From the NCBI RefSeq assembly GCF_024345995.1, contig NZ_JAGQCE010000002.1, positions 186,001 through 250,000 on the forward strand: a DNA stretch of 64,000 nucleotides. The letters are read 5' to 3'. The notes under the pieces were generated by a model that did no database searches, was not told the origin of the DNA, and saw only the letters and a program-made list of their open reading frames with translations. The stretch comes from Synechococcus sp. Cruz-7E5 (lineage in GTDB: Bacteria; Cyanobacteriota; Cyanobacteriia; PCC-6307; Cyanobiaceae). The translations under genes and the position numbers were made by a program. Positions within the stretch are counted from its first letter, which is position 1. The number at the start of each line of letters is the position of its first letter. Below, piece by piece: positions 44,409 to 53,970 of the stretch.

Positions 44409-45869
44409 TCAGGGCACCAGGGCCGCGGTTGGCCTGGTGTCCATCACCCGGGCGGCCTGCTCGTAGTTGTGGGCCACCTGCAGGAGGAGGGGCTCCTCGA
44501 GCACGCCGGTGATCAGCTGCAGACCGATCGGCAGGCCGCTGTCGTCGAAGCCGCAGGGCAGGCTGATCGCCGGCAGGCCGGCCATGTTCGCCGGGATCGT
44601 CAGCAGATCGGCCAGGTACATCGCCAGAGGATCCTCGGCGTGGGCGCCGAAGCGGAAGGCGGTGGTGGGGGAGGTCGGCGTGAGCAGCACGTCCACCTTG
44701 GTGAAGGCGGCGTCGAAGTCGCGCCGGATCAGGGTGCGCACCTGCTGGGCTTTCTTGTAGTAGGCATCCACATAGCCAGCCGAGAGGGCATAGGTGCCGA
44801 TCAGGATGCGGCGCTGCACCTCATCACCGAAGCCCTCGGCGCGGCTGCGGGCCGTCATCTCCGCCAGGCTGCCGGCCTGCTCGGAGCGGTAGCCGTATTT
44901 CACGCCGTCGTATCGGGCCAGGTTGGCCGACGCCTCCGAGGGGGCGATCACGTAGTACGTGGCGATGCCGTCGTTGAAGCGGGGGCAGCTCACCTCCACC
45001 AGCTCGCAGCCCATGGCCTCCAGCTGGGCGGCGGCCGCCAGCACCGAGGCCTTCACCTGGGGATCGAGACCGTCGGCCTCGAAGCATTCCTTCACCAGCC
45101 CCACCCGCAGGCCCTTCACAGGCTTCTGGAGCGCAGCGCGGTAGTCGGGAACCGGTGCCTTGAGGCAGGTGCCATCACGGCGGTCCTCACCGGCAATCAC
45201 CTGCAGCAGCTCGGCGGCATCGGCCACGCTGGTGCTGAATGGCCCCACCTGATCCAGGGAGCTGGCGAAGGCCACCAGGCCCCAGCGGCTCACCCGGCCG
45301 TAGGTGGGTTTGAGGCCCACCACACCGCAGAAGGCGGCCGGCTGACGGATCGAGCCGCCGGTGTCGGAGCCCAGCGAGGCGACGCATTCGCCGGCGGCCA
45401 CGGCCGCGGCACTGCCACCGGAACTGCCGCCCGGCACCCGCTCAGGGTTCCAGGGGTTGCGGCTGGGACCGAAGGCGGAGGTTTCCGTCGAGCTGCCCAT
45501 GGCGAACTCGTCGAGGTTGGTCTTGCCGATCAGGATTCCGCCGGCCTGCCAGAGCCGCTCGGTGACGGTGGACTCATACGGGGGCACGAAGTGCTCCAGC
45601 ATCCGGCTGGAGCAGGTGGTGCGGATGCCCTTGGTGCAGAGGTTGTCCTTGATCGCCAGGGGGACGCCGGCCAGGGGCGGCAGGGTGTCGCCAGCCGCCC
45701 GGGCTGCATCGATGCGGTCAGCATCAGCGCGGGCCCGCTCCGCGGTCACTTCCAGGAAGGAATGCAGCTCTGCGTCGACGGCCTCGATCCGGGCCAGATG
45801 CTGGTCGGTGAGCTCCCGGGCCGACACCTCGCCACGCACCAGTTGCCCACGCCACTCGGCGATCCCCAT
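44409..45869 (-). CDS. gatA: Glutamyl/aspartyl-tRNA(Gln/Asn) amidotransferase subunit A
   Basis: Amidase subunit that releases ammonia from glutamine for transamidation of misacylated tRNA. The 486 residues carry the Lys of the Ser-cisSer-Lys triad in [12 protein letters not shown] and the Gly/Ser-rich amidase signature from [20 protein letters not shown] to [14 protein letters not shown]. Length is normal. gatB and gatC are elsewhere, as usual in cyanobacteria. It lies 77 bp upstream of dnaE on the same strand. Confidence 0.97.
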   Translation of the reverse strand: MGIAEWRGQLVRGEVSARELTDQHLARIEAVDAELHSFLEVTAERARADADRIDAARAAGDTLPPLAGVPLAIKDNLCTKGIRTTCSSRMLEHFVPPYESTVTERLWQAGGILIGKTNLDEFAMGSSTETSAFGPSRNPWNPERVPGGSSGGSAAAVAAGECVASLGSDTGGSIRQPAAFCGVVGLKPTYGRVSRWGLVAFASSLDQVGPFSTSVADAAELLQVIAGEDRRDGTCLKAPVPDYRAALQKPVKGLRVGLVKECFEADGLDPQVKASVLAAAAQLEAMGCELVEVSCPRFNDGIATYYVIAPSEASANLARYDGVKYGYRSEQAGSLAEMTARSRAEGFGDEVQRRILIGTYALSAGYVDAYYKKAQQVRTLIRRDFDAAFTKVDVLLTPTSPTTAFRFGAHAEDPLAMYLADLLTIPANMAGLPAISLPCGFDDSGLPIGLQLITGVLEEPLLLQVAHNYEQAARVMDTRPTAALVP

Positions 45870-45898
45870 CAGCCCTTGCCTTGCATCGAGCGACGCTA

Positions 45899-46147
45899 TC
45901 AGCCAGGGTCCAGGTCTTCGGTGAGGGGTTCGCCGCGGCGGACCTGCAGCAGTTGGTGCTCCATCGAGCCCGGTTGCTCATTGCTCACATCGCCCAGAAA
46001 AACAGGAAGCTTCGCCTCCAGATCCTCCCGGCGCACGAACGGCCCGAACCAGTAGACGACGTGCGGTGCCTGGGTTTCCACCCGTGCCCACCAGGCCACC
46101 CCAAGACCGTTGGCCATGCCTCTGAGCAGCCGAATCAAGGGGTTCAT
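45899..46147 (-). CDS. DUF1816 domain protein
   Basis: An 82-residue protein ([39 protein letters not shown]) of the DUF1816 family, short cyanobacterial proteins of unknown function that some annotations place near phycobilisome components. There is no membrane segment. It sits 29 bp upstream of gatA in the same direction. Confidence 0.8.
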   Translation of the reverse strand: MNPLIRLLRGMANGLGVAWWARVETQAPHVVYWFGPFVRREDLEAKLPVFLGDVSNEQPGSMEHQLLQVRRGEPLTEDLDPG

Positions 46148-46229
46148 CGAACCGTGGCGAACCGCACCATTGTGCCGATCGAAGGGCCCCGTTCCCGTAT
46201 CGAATCCGGCGCATGCAGGGGCCGATGCA

Positions 46230-48167
46230 TCACAGGCGGATGTCCCCCTGGAACGGCGAGCCAGGGGCGGGGGTGAAGCCCAGCTCGATCGCCTCCGGGA
46301 GGGACACCCGCAGGTCCAGCTCAGGTGCGGGTTCCTCTGCAGCAGCCTCCGGACTCTCGTCCTGGATCACGTCCTCGGTTAGCTCCTGAATCAAGCCTTC
46401 GGTTGCTTCCTGGAGCACTTGTTGTATCTCCGCCTGAATCTCCTGACCAGTCACGTCCTCGACGACATCCTTGGTTACCTCCTCGGTCTCGCCCACGCTG
46501 CTCGCATCCGGAGCTGGATTGAAGGAGTCGTCGGGCTCCGCGGTTGGCTGGAAAGAAGCGTCGGCCTGAGGGGTTGGCTCAAACGCAGTGTCGGCCTCTG
46601 CGGTTGGAACGATCTGAGCTTCTGGTTCCGGATCTGGGCTTGTGGTGGAGGGTGCTGGTTCGATCGAGGCATCGGTTGTGGTGCCTGATTCGCTGTCGCT
46701 CAGGGCGGCCTCCAGCTCCTGAGATGTTTCCAGGGCCGGGCTGCTGCTGGCGGCTGCGGTGGTGGGCACCTGGGGCCGCACCAGCCGCGGAGCCGGGGCG
46801 TTGCCGCGGATGGTCTTCATCCAGCCCCGTCGGGCGATTTCGTAGAGCAGCAGCGCGGTGGCTACCGAGGCATTCAGGCTGGGGGTGGCGCCGCGCAGGG
46901 GGATGCGGATCAGCTGATCGCAGTGTTTGCGGGTGAGCATCGAGAGGCCATCGGCCTCCGAGCCGGTGACCACCACCAGGGGGCCATCGAGATCCGCTTC
47001 GATCAGGCTCACATTGCCTTCCTCGGCCAGACCCACCACGCGGTAGCCCGCGTCCTTGAGCTGCTCGATCGAGCGGTTGAGATTCACTACCCGGGCCACG
47101 GGCAGGTGCTCAAGGGCGCCTGCCGCCACCTTGGCCACCGAGCCTGTGAGGCCCGCGTTGCGCCGCTGGGGCAGCACCAAGCCATGGGCACCAAGGGCCT
47201 CGGCGCTGCGCACGATTGCCCCCAGGTTGTGGGGATCGGTGAGGCCGTCCACCGCCATCAGCAGCGGCGCTTCGCCGATGGCGCTGCAGCCGTCGATCAG
47301 GCTGGCCAGATCCAGGGTTTCTGCCGCCGCGGCCTGCAGCACGATCCCCTGGTGGACGGCGCCGCCGCTGATCTGTCCCAGGCGCGCCCAGGTGACTTCC
47401 TCCACCAGCACGCCACTGGCCTTGGCATCGCGCAGCAGTTGCAGGAAGCGTGGAGCGAAGCGCAGCTCCGGGGTACACCAGATGCGGTGGATCGGACGAT
47501 CACCCTCCAGGGCGGCCTGGGTGGAGTGGCGGCCCCAGATCAGGTCGTCGGCGGGCTCGGCGCCGAACCGCTCGGAGCTGCCGCTGCTCTCGGGTCCTGG
47601 CGCCTCCGGTTCGCTGAAGCGGGCCGTGCGGGCTGGGGGTCGCCCCGGCTGAAAGCGGGGCCTGTCCCCATCTGGTCGGCTGAAGCGCGGTGCTCCGAAG
47701 CTGGGGCGACGGCCTTCAGGGCGGCCCTCTGGACGACCCTCCGGGCGCCCTTCAGGACGGCCCGAGGGCGATGGGCGGCGCTCGGGTTTGCCTTCGTAGC
47801 GACCCTCAGGCCGCCGTCCTGCTCCCGGGCGCTGGTCGTCGAAGCGCCGTGCCGCGGGGCGGGTGCCGATCACGCGAGTGGGACGGCCGGATGGACGTGC
47901 TTCCCCCTGGGGGCGCTGGAAACTCTCACGCCGTGGGGCGTCCGGCCGGTAGCCGCCACGGCTGTCCTGGGGCTGCCCCGCACGCCCGTCACGGCTGTCG
48001 CGCTCGGAGCTGCCACCGGAGCCTCCCCCGGAGCCGCTGCCGGCGTTACCGCGCCATTCGGGGCGGGGACTGCCGAAGCGGGAGGGTTTGCCTCCCCTGG
48101 CTCCGCCGGAAGGGCGATCACCGGAGCCGGCACCCTTTGGCCTGCGGCCCTCAAAACGTTGGCTCAT
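46230..48167 (-). CDS. TrmH/RlmB-type rRNA 2-O-ribose methyltransferase with long disordered tails
   Basis: The folded SpoU core lies at residues 208-455: an L30e-like substrate domain (LIWGRHSTQAALEGDRPIHR) then the SPOUT knot with motif 1 DPHNLGAIVRSAEALGAHG, motif 2 TGSEADGLSML and motif 3 IPLRGATPSLNASVATALLL. This group usually methylates a 23S rRNA guanosine. The N-terminal 207 residues are Arg/Gly/Pro-rich, including four tandem RPEG units at about 137-153 (nucleotides 47709-47762). The C-terminal 190 residues are strongly acidic and repetitive. Standard RlmB has about 250 residues. Its start overlaps the mrnC stop by ATGA. Confidence 0.88.
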   Translation of the reverse strand: MSQRFEGRRPKGAGSGDRPSGGARGGKPSRFGSPRPEWRGNAGSGSGGGSGGSSERDSRDGRAGQPQDSRGGYRPDAPRRESFQRPQGEARPSGRPTRVIGTRPAARRFDDQRPGAGRRPEGRYEGKPERRPSPSGRPEGRPEGRPEGRPEGRRPSFGAPRFSRPDGDRPRFQPGRPPARTARFSEPEAPGPESSGSSERFGAEPADDLIWGRHSTQAALEGDRPIHRIWCTPELRFAPRFLQLLRDAKASGVLVEEVTWARLGQISGGAVHQGIVLQAAAAETLDLASLIDGCSAIGEAPLLMAVDGLTDPHNLGAIVRSAEALGAHGLVLPQRRNAGLTGSVAKVAAGALEHLPVARVVNLNRSIEQLKDAGYRVVGLAEEGNVSLIEADLDGPLVVVTGSEADGLSMLTRKHCDQLIRIPLRGATPSLNASVATALLLYEIARRGWMKTIRGNAPAPRLVRPQVPTTAAASSSPALETSQELEAALSDSESGTTTDASIEPAPSTTSPDPEPEAQIVPTAEADTAFEPTPQADASFQPTAEPDDSFNPAPDASSVGETEEVTKDVVEDVTGQEIQAEIQQVLQEATEGLIQELTEDVIQDESPEAAAEEPAPELDLRVSLPEAIELGFTPAPGSPFQGDIRL

Positions 48168-48619
48168 GGGTCGCTCGGCAAAGGGTCAGAAAGGTCGGTC
48201 TCGTCCAGATGATCCAGAAGCTGGGCAAGCCGCTCGGGATTCCGCAAAAAGAGCCAGCCCACCATTGTCTCAAATCCCGTGGCCCGGCCGTAGCTGGCCG
48301 GATCACCGCCGCGAGGGCCGCGGCCGGCCCGGTTGCGGCCGCGGCGTACCAGTTCCCGTTCCCGTTCATCCAGCAGCGGCTCCAGCCGCTCCAGTGCGCG
48401 GGCCTGGGCGCGGGCCCGCACCTGGGCCACCACCGCCTGGTGCAGCTCATCGGGGCGCCCCGCCTGGTGGCAGTGGCGCAGGCGCTGGTGCAGCTCCCAC
48501 ACCGCATCCCCCAGCCAGGCGAGCTGGAGGGCACCGAGGCGCTCGGGCTGGAGCTGATGCCGGGGATCGGGTTGGATCTGGCGCAGCCAGGCCCGGCCTT
48601 CGGGGTCAGGGTTTGGCAA
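48164..48619 (-). CDS. mrnC: Mini-ribonuclease III
   Basis: RNase III-fold enzyme without the dsRNA-binding domain, involved in 23S rRNA maturation in Gram-positives and cyanobacteria. The 151 residues show ALQLAWLGDAVWELHQRLR with the catalytic acidic residue, HQAVVAQVRARAQARAL, a long basic loop RRGRNRAGRGPRG and YGRATGFETMVGWLFL with the second metal-ligand Glu. It overlaps the STAS gene upstream by 14 bp and the rRNA methyltransferase gene downstream by 4 bp; all three are probably co-transcribed. Confidence 0.9.
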   Translation of the reverse strand: MPNPDPEGRAWLRQIQPDPRHQLQPERLGALQLAWLGDAVWELHQRLRHCHQAGRPDELHQAVVAQVRARAQARALERLEPLLDERERELVRRGRNRAGRGPRGGDPASYGRATGFETMVGWLFLRNPERLAQLLDHLDETDLSDPLPSDP

Positions 48620-48998
48620 GGGCGGCCAGGGCCGTCTCCAGATCGGGTTGGAGGTGCAGGAACTGCTCCAACCGCACCAGTTTCACCGTCTGGATCACCC
48701 GGGCATTGCCCACCATCACAAAGGCGACCTTGGCATCGGCGCACTGCTTGGCCAGTTGGACCAGCACACCCAGTCCGGAGGAATCGATGAAATCGATGTG
48801 GGTGAGATCCAGCAGCACCGCCCGCTGATCGCTGCCGCGGTGTTCGGTGATGAACTCGCGGAACTGCTTGTCGGAGTAGGCGTCGAGTTGGCCGGTGAAG
48901 CTGAACAGCAGACAATTCTCCCGTCGCTCGAAGCCGCCCCGCAGGGATACGGTCAACCGTTGCAGTTCAGGAATCGTTCCAGCCCTCGCGGGAATCAA
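48606..48998 (-). CDS. STAS-domain anti-sigma factor antagonist-like protein
   Basis: A single STAS domain of 130 residues. The conserved DLTHIDFIDSSGLGVLVQLA holds the Ser (73/74) that is phosphorylated in SpoIIAA/RsbV-type partner-switching proteins. The core starts near LTVSLRGGF; the first 10-15 residues may not belong to it. The position ahead of RNA-processing genes may be chance. No anti-sigma kinase or sigma gene is adjacent; the alternative sigma at 13.2 kb is a possible but unproven target pathway. Confidence 0.88.
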   Translation of the reverse strand: MIPARAGTIPELQRLTVSLRGGFERRENCLLFSFTGQLDAYSDKQFREFITEHRGSDQRAVLLDLTHIDFIDSSGLGVLVQLAKQCADAKVAFVMVGNARVIQTVKLVRLEQFLHLQPDLETALAALAKP

Positions 48999-49048
48999 GA
49001 CGCTGAAGTGTAAGCAGTGATGGGAGCTTCAACACCTGGGCCCTGAGT

Positions 49049-50263
49049 TCAGGGGCGCCGCTCGGCCATCAGGCGCACGAACCGGCCGAAGTGGTGATCC
49101 GCGTCGTGGGGGCCGGGGCTGGCCTCGGGGTGGTACTGCACTCCGAATACCGGCTGATGGCGATGGCGCAGGGCCGCCACGGTGCGGTCGTTGAGGTTGT
49201 GGTGGGTGATCTCCACCAGGTCCTGGGGCAGGGAGCTGGCATCGAGCGCGAAGCCGTGGTTCTGGCTGGTGATCTCCACCAGGCCATCGCCGCCACAGGG
49301 ATGGTTCAGGCCGCGGTGTCCGTAGGCGAGCTTGAAGGTGCGCCCGCCCAGGGCCAGGCCCAGAATCTGGTGGCCCAGGCAGATGCCGAACACCGGCAGA
49401 TCGGCGTGCCCGAGCAGATCCCTGGCCAGGGCGATGCCTTCCGCCACCGCCGCCGGATCGCCAGGGCCATTGGAGAGGAACACCCCCTCCGGCTCCAGCG
49501 CCAGTACTTCGCAGAGGCTGGCGCTGGCTGGAAGCACCGTGACCGCGCAGCCATGGGCCGTGAGCCGCTCGAGGATGGCCCGTTTGATGCCGAAATCGAT
49601 GGCCACCACCTGATAGGGCTTCTCCGGCGAGGGTTGCAGGCGCTGATCGAAACCGGTGGCGCAGAGTTGCTGCCAGGGGTAGGCGCTGGGGGTGCTCACC
49701 TGCGCAGCCAGGTTGAGTCCCTCCATCGAGGGGCTGCGCCGCACCAGCTCCAGCAGCTCGCGGGCAGAGGTGCCATCGCTGCAGATCACGCCGTTCATGG
49801 CACCCCGCTCACGCAGGTGGCGCACCAGGGCGCGGGTGTCCACCCCGGCGATGCCCACCACCCCGTGGGAGGCGAGCCAGCTGGGCAGGTCACCCCGGCT
49901 GCGCCAGCTGCTGGGGGTGGGCGCCAGCTGGCGGGCGATCACGCCGCGCACGTGGGGGGCATCGGCCTCCTGATCCTCCGGGTTGACGCCGGTGTTGCCC
50001 AGTTCCGGGTAGGTGAAAGTCACCAGCTGACCGGAGTAGCTGGGATCGGTCATCACCTCCTGATACCCCGTCATGCCGGTGTTGAACACCACTTCGCCGA
50101 TGGCGGTGCCCCGCGCCCCGAAGGCCGTGCCCCGCAGCAGGGTGCCATCGGCCAGCACCAGCACGGCCTCGTTGGCAGCCGGGCTGGCGCCGGCAGGGTC
50201 GGTGGTGCTGGCCGAAGCCGGGGCTGCAGCGCTCAAGGGGGAATGCTCAGGTGAATCGATCAT
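49049..50263 (-). CDS. carA: Carbamoyl-phosphate synthase small (glutaminase) subunit
   Basis: Supplies ammonia from glutamine to CarB for arginine and pyrimidine synthesis. The 404 residues include the CPSase small-chain N-domain ([20 protein letters not shown]) and the class I amidotransferase triad: Cys in [11 protein letters not shown], and His and Glu in GVQYHPEAS. The N-terminal 30 residues are Ala/Ser-rich and non-conserved. It follows trpD by 14 bp, so tryptophan and carbamoyl-phosphate genes may share a transcript. Confidence 0.97.
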   Translation of the reverse strand: MIDSPEHSPLSAAAPASASTTDPAGASPAANEAVLVLADGTLLRGTAFGARGTAIGEVVFNTGMTGYQEVMTDPSYSGQLVTFTYPELGNTGVNPEDQEADAPHVRGVIARQLAPTPSSWRSRGDLPSWLASHGVVGIAGVDTRALVRHLRERGAMNGVICSDGTSARELLELVRRSPSMEGLNLAAQVSTPSAYPWQQLCATGFDQRLQPSPEKPYQVVAIDFGIKRAILERLTAHGCAVTVLPASASLCEVLALEPEGVFLSNGPGDPAAVAEGIALARDLLGHADLPVFGICLGHQILGLALGGRTFKLAYGHRGLNHPCGGDGLVEITSQNHGFALDASSLPQDLVEITHHNLNDRTVAALRHRHQPVFGVQYHPEASPGPHDADHHFGRFVRLMAERRP

Positions 50264-50277
50264 CTCCCAGGCGGCGC

Positions 50278-51324
50278 TCAGCTGTCTGAAGACGGCCCCT
50301 GCAGGGCCGCTCTGAGCTGCTCGAGCCGTTGCCAGGGGGCCTCGCCGCTGAGGGCCACGAGGGCCTGCTCCAGCCCCTCCGGCACTGAGTCGGCCAGCCC
50401 GGCAGCCCAGAGCACCAGGGCCGTGTTCAGGGCCACCACCTCACGTTGGGGGGCGCTGCCCTGGCCGCGCAGCACGGCTTCGAGGATGCGGCGGTTGGTC
50501 TCGAGATCTCCGCCGGCCAGTGCCGAGAGCGGGGCCAGCTCCAGGCCCAGCTCCTGGGGGTCGACCTCCAGGGCACGCACCGTGCCCCCCTCCACCAGCC
50601 GCAGCTGATTGACCCCCGCCAGGGAGGCCTCATCCAGGCCGCCGTGGCCATGCACCACCACCGCTCGCTCCAGCCCCAGCCGCGCGAGGGCATCGGCCAT
50701 CGGCTCCAGCAACTCCGCTTTGGCCACCCCCAGCACCTGCGCTTCCGGCCGCATGGGATTCACCAGCGGGCCGAGCAGGTTGAAGACGGTGCGCACTCCC
50801 AGGCGCCGGCGCACGGGGGCAAGTTCCACCAGCGCCGGATGCCAGCCAGGGGCAAACAGGAAGGTGACCCCGCTGCTGGGCAGGGCGGCCACCACCGTAT
50901 GGGGATCGGCCTTGAGATTGAGGCCGATCGCTTCGAGCACATCGGCCGAGCCCACCTTGCCGCTGGCACTGCGGTTGCCATGCTTGGCCACCGTCGCGCC
51001 ACAGGCAGCCGCTACGAACGCCACGGCCGTGGAGATATTGAAGGTGTCGGCCCCGTCGCCGCCGGTGCCGCAGGTGTCGACCAGCTTCAGGGGCGGGCGC
51101 TCGCCGGGCAGGCAGGCGGCCTCCCGCAGCACCCGTGCCATCGCCGCCAGTTCCTCGCCGCTCAGCCCCTTGCAGCGCAGCGCCGCCAGCAGGGCACCGG
51201 TGAGTTCGGGTTCCAGGCTCCCCGACAACCAGCCCTGCATCAAGGCCGTGGCCTGCGGCTCCGAGAGCGCCTGGCCCTGCAGCAGCTGCTCCAGCAGGGT
51301 GGGCCAGGGGGAGGGAGCAGCCAT
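50278..51324 (-). CDS. trpD: Anthranilate phosphoribosyltransferase
   Basis: Second step of tryptophan synthesis, joining anthranilate and PRPP. The 348 residues show the PRPP/anthranilate site [39 protein letters not shown] and [11 protein letters not shown]. Length is normal. The structured region upstream (51362-51474), with its intrinsic terminator, raises the possibility of leader control, though no Trp-rich leader peptide was seen. Confidence 0.96.
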   Translation of the reverse strand: MAAPSPWPTLLEQLLQGQALSEPQATALMQGWLSGSLEPELTGALLAALRCKGLSGEELAAMARVLREAACLPGERPPLKLVDTCGTGGDGADTFNISTAVAFVAAACGATVAKHGNRSASGKVGSADVLEAIGLNLKADPHTVVAALPSSGVTFLFAPGWHPALVELAPVRRRLGVRTVFNLLGPLVNPMRPEAQVLGVAKAELLEPMADALARLGLERAVVVHGHGGLDEASLAGVNQLRLVEGGTVRALEVDPQELGLELAPLSALAGGDLETNRRILEAVLRGQGSAPQREVVALNTALVLWAAGLADSVPEGLEQALVALSGEAPWQRLEQLRAALQGPSSDS

Positions 51325-51361
51325 CGGTGCGAGAGGGAGGTAAAAGAGGCGCGGTTAGGGA

Positions 51362-51474
51362 GGCCCGGTCAGAAAAAAGCCCGGGTGCGAGGCACGCCGG
51401 GCCGGGTGATGGGGAATCTCCACTATCTCCCCCTGCGCCGCTCGGTTGCGGCCAGCCACGGCACTGACCGGGCC
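51362..51474. ncRNA. Candidate structured RNA closed by an 11-bp perfect stem
   Basis: GGCCCGGTCAG (51362-51372) is the exact reverse complement of CTGACCGGGCC (51464-51474). Between them lie the terminator hairpin (51379-51402), a GGGGA/TCCCC stem (51411-51415 with 51428-51432) and a GCCGC/GCGGC stem with 6-nt loop (51437-51441 with 51448-51452). The whole could fold as a multibranch junction of 113 nt. On the minus strand it is the 3-prime region of the DUF3288 transcript and the far leader of trpD. It matches no class I recognise. Strand is not decided. Confidence 0.4.
51373..51402 (-). terminator. Intrinsic terminator after the DUF3288 gene
   Basis: On the minus strand GCCCGGCGTGC and GCACCCGGGC form a stem of about 10 bp with one bulged base and a CTC loop, followed directly by six T residues (A-run at 51373-51378 on the plus strand). 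It lies 88 bp after the DUF3288 stop and 49 bp before the trpD start. Confidence 0.75.
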
Positions 51475-51489
51475 CTTGCTCACCGTTCG

Positions 51490-51819
51490 TTACCCCTCGG
51501 TCGAGGCGGTGTCGAAGCCACTGCCCACCGCCTCGGCACCCACCACGGCTCCAGGCCTGTAGCCCTTCGCCCAGATGGCGCGAGTGCGCTGATGCAGCTC
51601 CTCCAGGCTCAGGCCCCAGAGACGCAGGGTCTTGCTGAGATCCTCCTGCAGGTCATCGGCGCCGGGAAAGCCGTCGTATCGGTTCAGCAGCCTGGCCAGA
51701 TCCGTCAGCTGGCCGTCGCTGGGCTGCTGGGCCGCCAGCAGGCCGTCCACCAGCTCACGGTCGGTGGCATAGAGGGGATGGGCCTGGGAGCGGGCGGCGG
51801 AGCCGTCGGACGGGGCCAT
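51490..51819 (-). CDS. DUF3288 family cyanobacterial protein
   Basis: A 109-residue soluble helical protein (AHPLYATDRELVDGLLAAQ, LARLLNRYDGFPGADDLQED, LRLWGLSLEELHQRTRAIW). It fits the small cyanobacterial DUF3288 family of unknown function. It is divergent from the ABC exporter gene and ends before an intrinsic terminator. Confidence 0.78.
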   Translation of the reverse strand: MAPSDGSAARSQAHPLYATDRELVDGLLAAQQPSDGQLTDLARLLNRYDGFPGADDLQEDLSKTLRLWGLSLEELHQRTRAIWAKGYRPGAVVGAEAVGSGFDTASTEG

Positions 51820-51857
51820 GAGGCAAATCCTTAGGTTGGGTCCATCTGCTCCGCATC

Positions 51858-53609
51858 ATGGCCGCCATTCGTCTGGGCCTGATCTGGCGCTACCTCCGCC
51901 CCCACCGGCGCGAGGTCTACTTCGGTGTCATCGCCCTGGTGGTGGTGAACCTGCTGAGCGTCAGTATTCCGCTGCTTGTCAGAGGCGTCATCGACGACCT
52001 CCAGGACGGTTTCGCCGCCTCGATGGTGCTGCGTCAGGCAGGGCTGATCGTGCTGCTCGCCAGCGTGATGGCGGCCGCCCGCCAGACCTCGCGCATGCTG
52101 GTTTTCGGCGTCGGCCGGCAGGTGGAGGCCAACCTGCGCCAGCGCCTGTTCGATCACATGCTGCGCCAGGAGCCGGGCTGGGTTCAGGCCACCGGCAGCG
52201 GTGAAGTGATCAGCCGCGCCACCAGCGATGTGGAGAACGTGCGCCGGCTGCTGGGCTTCGCCGTGCTCAGCCTCTCCAACACGGCTCTGGCCTATGCCCT
52301 CACCCTGCCGGCGATGCTGGCGATCGACCCTTTGCTCACCCTGGCGGCGGTTGGGCTCTATCCGGTGATGCTGATGGTGGTGCGCCTGTTCGGCGGCCGG
52401 ATGATGCGTCAGCAGAGGCGCCAGCAGGAGGCGCTCGGCAGCCTCAGCGACCTGATCCAGGAAGACCTCTCCGGCATCAGCGCCATCAAGATCTATGGGC
52501 AGGAGGACCACGAGCAGGGGGCCTTCTCCCGCCGCAACGACCTCTACCGCGATGCGGCGTTGTCCCTGGCCCGGACCCGCAGCACGCTCTTCCCGCTGCT
52601 GGAGGGCATTTCCTCGATCAGCCTGCTGCTGTTGCTGGCCCTCGGCAGCGGCCAGCTCGAGAGCGGTCGGCTCAGCATCGGCAATCTGGTGGCCCTGATC
52701 CTGTTCGTGGAGCGGCTGGTGTTCCCAACCGCCCTGCTGGGCTTCACTCTCAACACCTTCCAGACCGGCCAGGTGAGCCTGGAGCGGGTGGAGGAGCTGC
52801 TGGCGCGGCAGCCGCGGGTGGTTTCGCCGCCCGTGCCCCAGGCGCCGGCCAGGGTCGGCCGCGGGGCGGTGGAGGCCCGGGGGCTGAGCGTGCGCTACGA
52901 CGGCGCCCAGCGCGATGCCATCAAGGAGGTGAGTTTCCAGTTGCGGCCAGGAGAACTGGTGGCGCTGGTGGGCCCGGTGGGCTGCGGCAAGACCACCCTG
53001 GCCCGGGCCCTGGGGCGGATGGTGGAGGTGCCCGAGGGGCAGCTGTTCCTCGATGGGGTCGATGTCACGGCCCTCAGCCTCGATGACCTCCGCCGCCAGG
53101 TGGCTCTGGTGCCCCAGGAGGGCTATCTGTTCACCGCCACCCTGGCCGACAACCTGCGCTACGGCGACCCGGAGGCCGACGACGCCCGGGTGGAGGCGGC
53201 CGCCCAGCAGGCCCGCCTCGCCGGCGACATCCGCGGGTTCCCCGATGGCTACCAGACCCTGGTGGGGGAGCGGGGCATCACCCTCAGCGGCGGTCAACGC
53301 CAGCGGGCGGCTCTTGGCCGGGCCCTGCTGGTCTCAGCTCCCCTGCTGGTGCTTGACGACGCCCTGGCCAGCGTCGATAACAACACGGCCGCAGCGATTC
53401 TTGATTCGATCCGTGCAGAAAAAGGGCGCACGATTCTGATGATCAGCCACCAGCTCTCAGCCGCCGCCGCCTGTGACCGGGTGCTGGTGATGGAGGACGG
53501 CCGTCTGGTGCAGCAGGGCCATCACCAGGAGCTGGTGGCGATCCCCGGCACTTACCGGCGCCTGTGGGAGCGGGAGCAGGCGGAGGAGAGGCTGCAGCAG
53601 GTGGTCTGA
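51858..53609 (+). CDS. ABC exporter, fused membrane and ATPase half-transporter
   Basis: A 583-residue type IV (MsbA/lipid-drug type) half-transporter: six transmembrane helices (about 10-310), then an ATPase domain with Walker A GPVGCGKTT, Q-loop LVPQEGYLFTATLADNLRYG, signature ITLSGGQRQRAALGRAL, Walker B LLVLDDALASVD and the switch His in MISHQLS. Glu next to Walker B is Asp in LLVLDDA, a known variant in half-transporters that work as heterodimers. No partner half-transporter is adjacent. The substrate is unknown. Confidence 0.9.
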   Translation: MAAIRLGLIWRYLRPHRREVYFGVIALVVVNLLSVSIPLLVRGVIDDLQDGFAASMVLRQAGLIVLLASVMAAARQTSRMLVFGVGRQVEANLRQRLFDHMLRQEPGWVQATGSGEVISRATSDVENVRRLLGFAVLSLSNTALAYALTLPAMLAIDPLLTLAAVGLYPVMLMVVRLFGGRMMRQQRRQQEALGSLSDLIQEDLSGISAIKIYGQEDHEQGAFSRRNDLYRDAALSLARTRSTLFPLLEGISSISLLLLLALGSGQLESGRLSIGNLVALILFVERLVFPTALLGFTLNTFQTGQVSLERVEELLARQPRVVSPPVPQAPARVGRGAVEARGLSVRYDGAQRDAIKEVSFQLRPGELVALVGPVGCGKTTLARALGRMVEVPEGQLFLDGVDVTALSLDDLRRQVALVPQEGYLFTATLADNLRYGDPEADDARVEAAAQQARLAGDIRGFPDGYQTLVGERGITLSGGQRQRAALGRALLVSAPLLVLDDALASVDNNTAAAILDSIRAEKGRTILMISHQLSAAAACDRVLVMEDGRLVQQGHHQELVAIPGTYRRLWEREQAEERLQQVV

Positions 53610-53682
53610 TTCGCACGAGTTGTTGAACAGCACAGACAAGCTCACGGGGAGGGGCTTAGCTGAGGCAGATCCCGCGAGGACG

Positions 53683-53946
53683 ATGGAGAACCCCAAGGGC
53701 TACAACCTGCGCTGCACGCTCACCTTCGGCGACATCTACGGCCAGGTGCTGGTCTGGATGCTGGTGATTTTCGTGAGTCTGGCGGCGGGGCTGGCTCTGA
53801 TGGGCTCCAGCAAGCCGATCTTCGCCCTGGTGGGGGTGGGCGTGATCCTGGTGCTCTCTCTGCCCTTCCTGCTGTTCGCTTTCACCACCACCCTGCTCAA
53901 CCACATCGCCCTCGATCCTTCACCGGCCACGGATCGCGCTGCTTAG
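53683..53946 (+). CDS. Small two-helix membrane protein, conserved-looking
   Basis: An 87-residue protein starting MENPKGYNLRCTLTFGDIYGQ with two transmembrane helices (about 22-41 and 46-70) and a short polar tail. The start at 53683 has a GAGGA ribosome-binding site 4-5 bp upstream; the frame extends to 53620 without support. I do not recognise a named family. It lies between an ABC exporter and msrA, all on the plus strand. Confidence 0.7.
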   Translation: MENPKGYNLRCTLTFGDIYGQVLVWMLVIFVSLAAGLALMGSSKPIFALVGVGVILVLSLPFLLFAFTTTLLNHIALDPSPATDRAA

Positions 53947-53970
53947 GCTCTGAGTCTTGATCAAGCGGCA

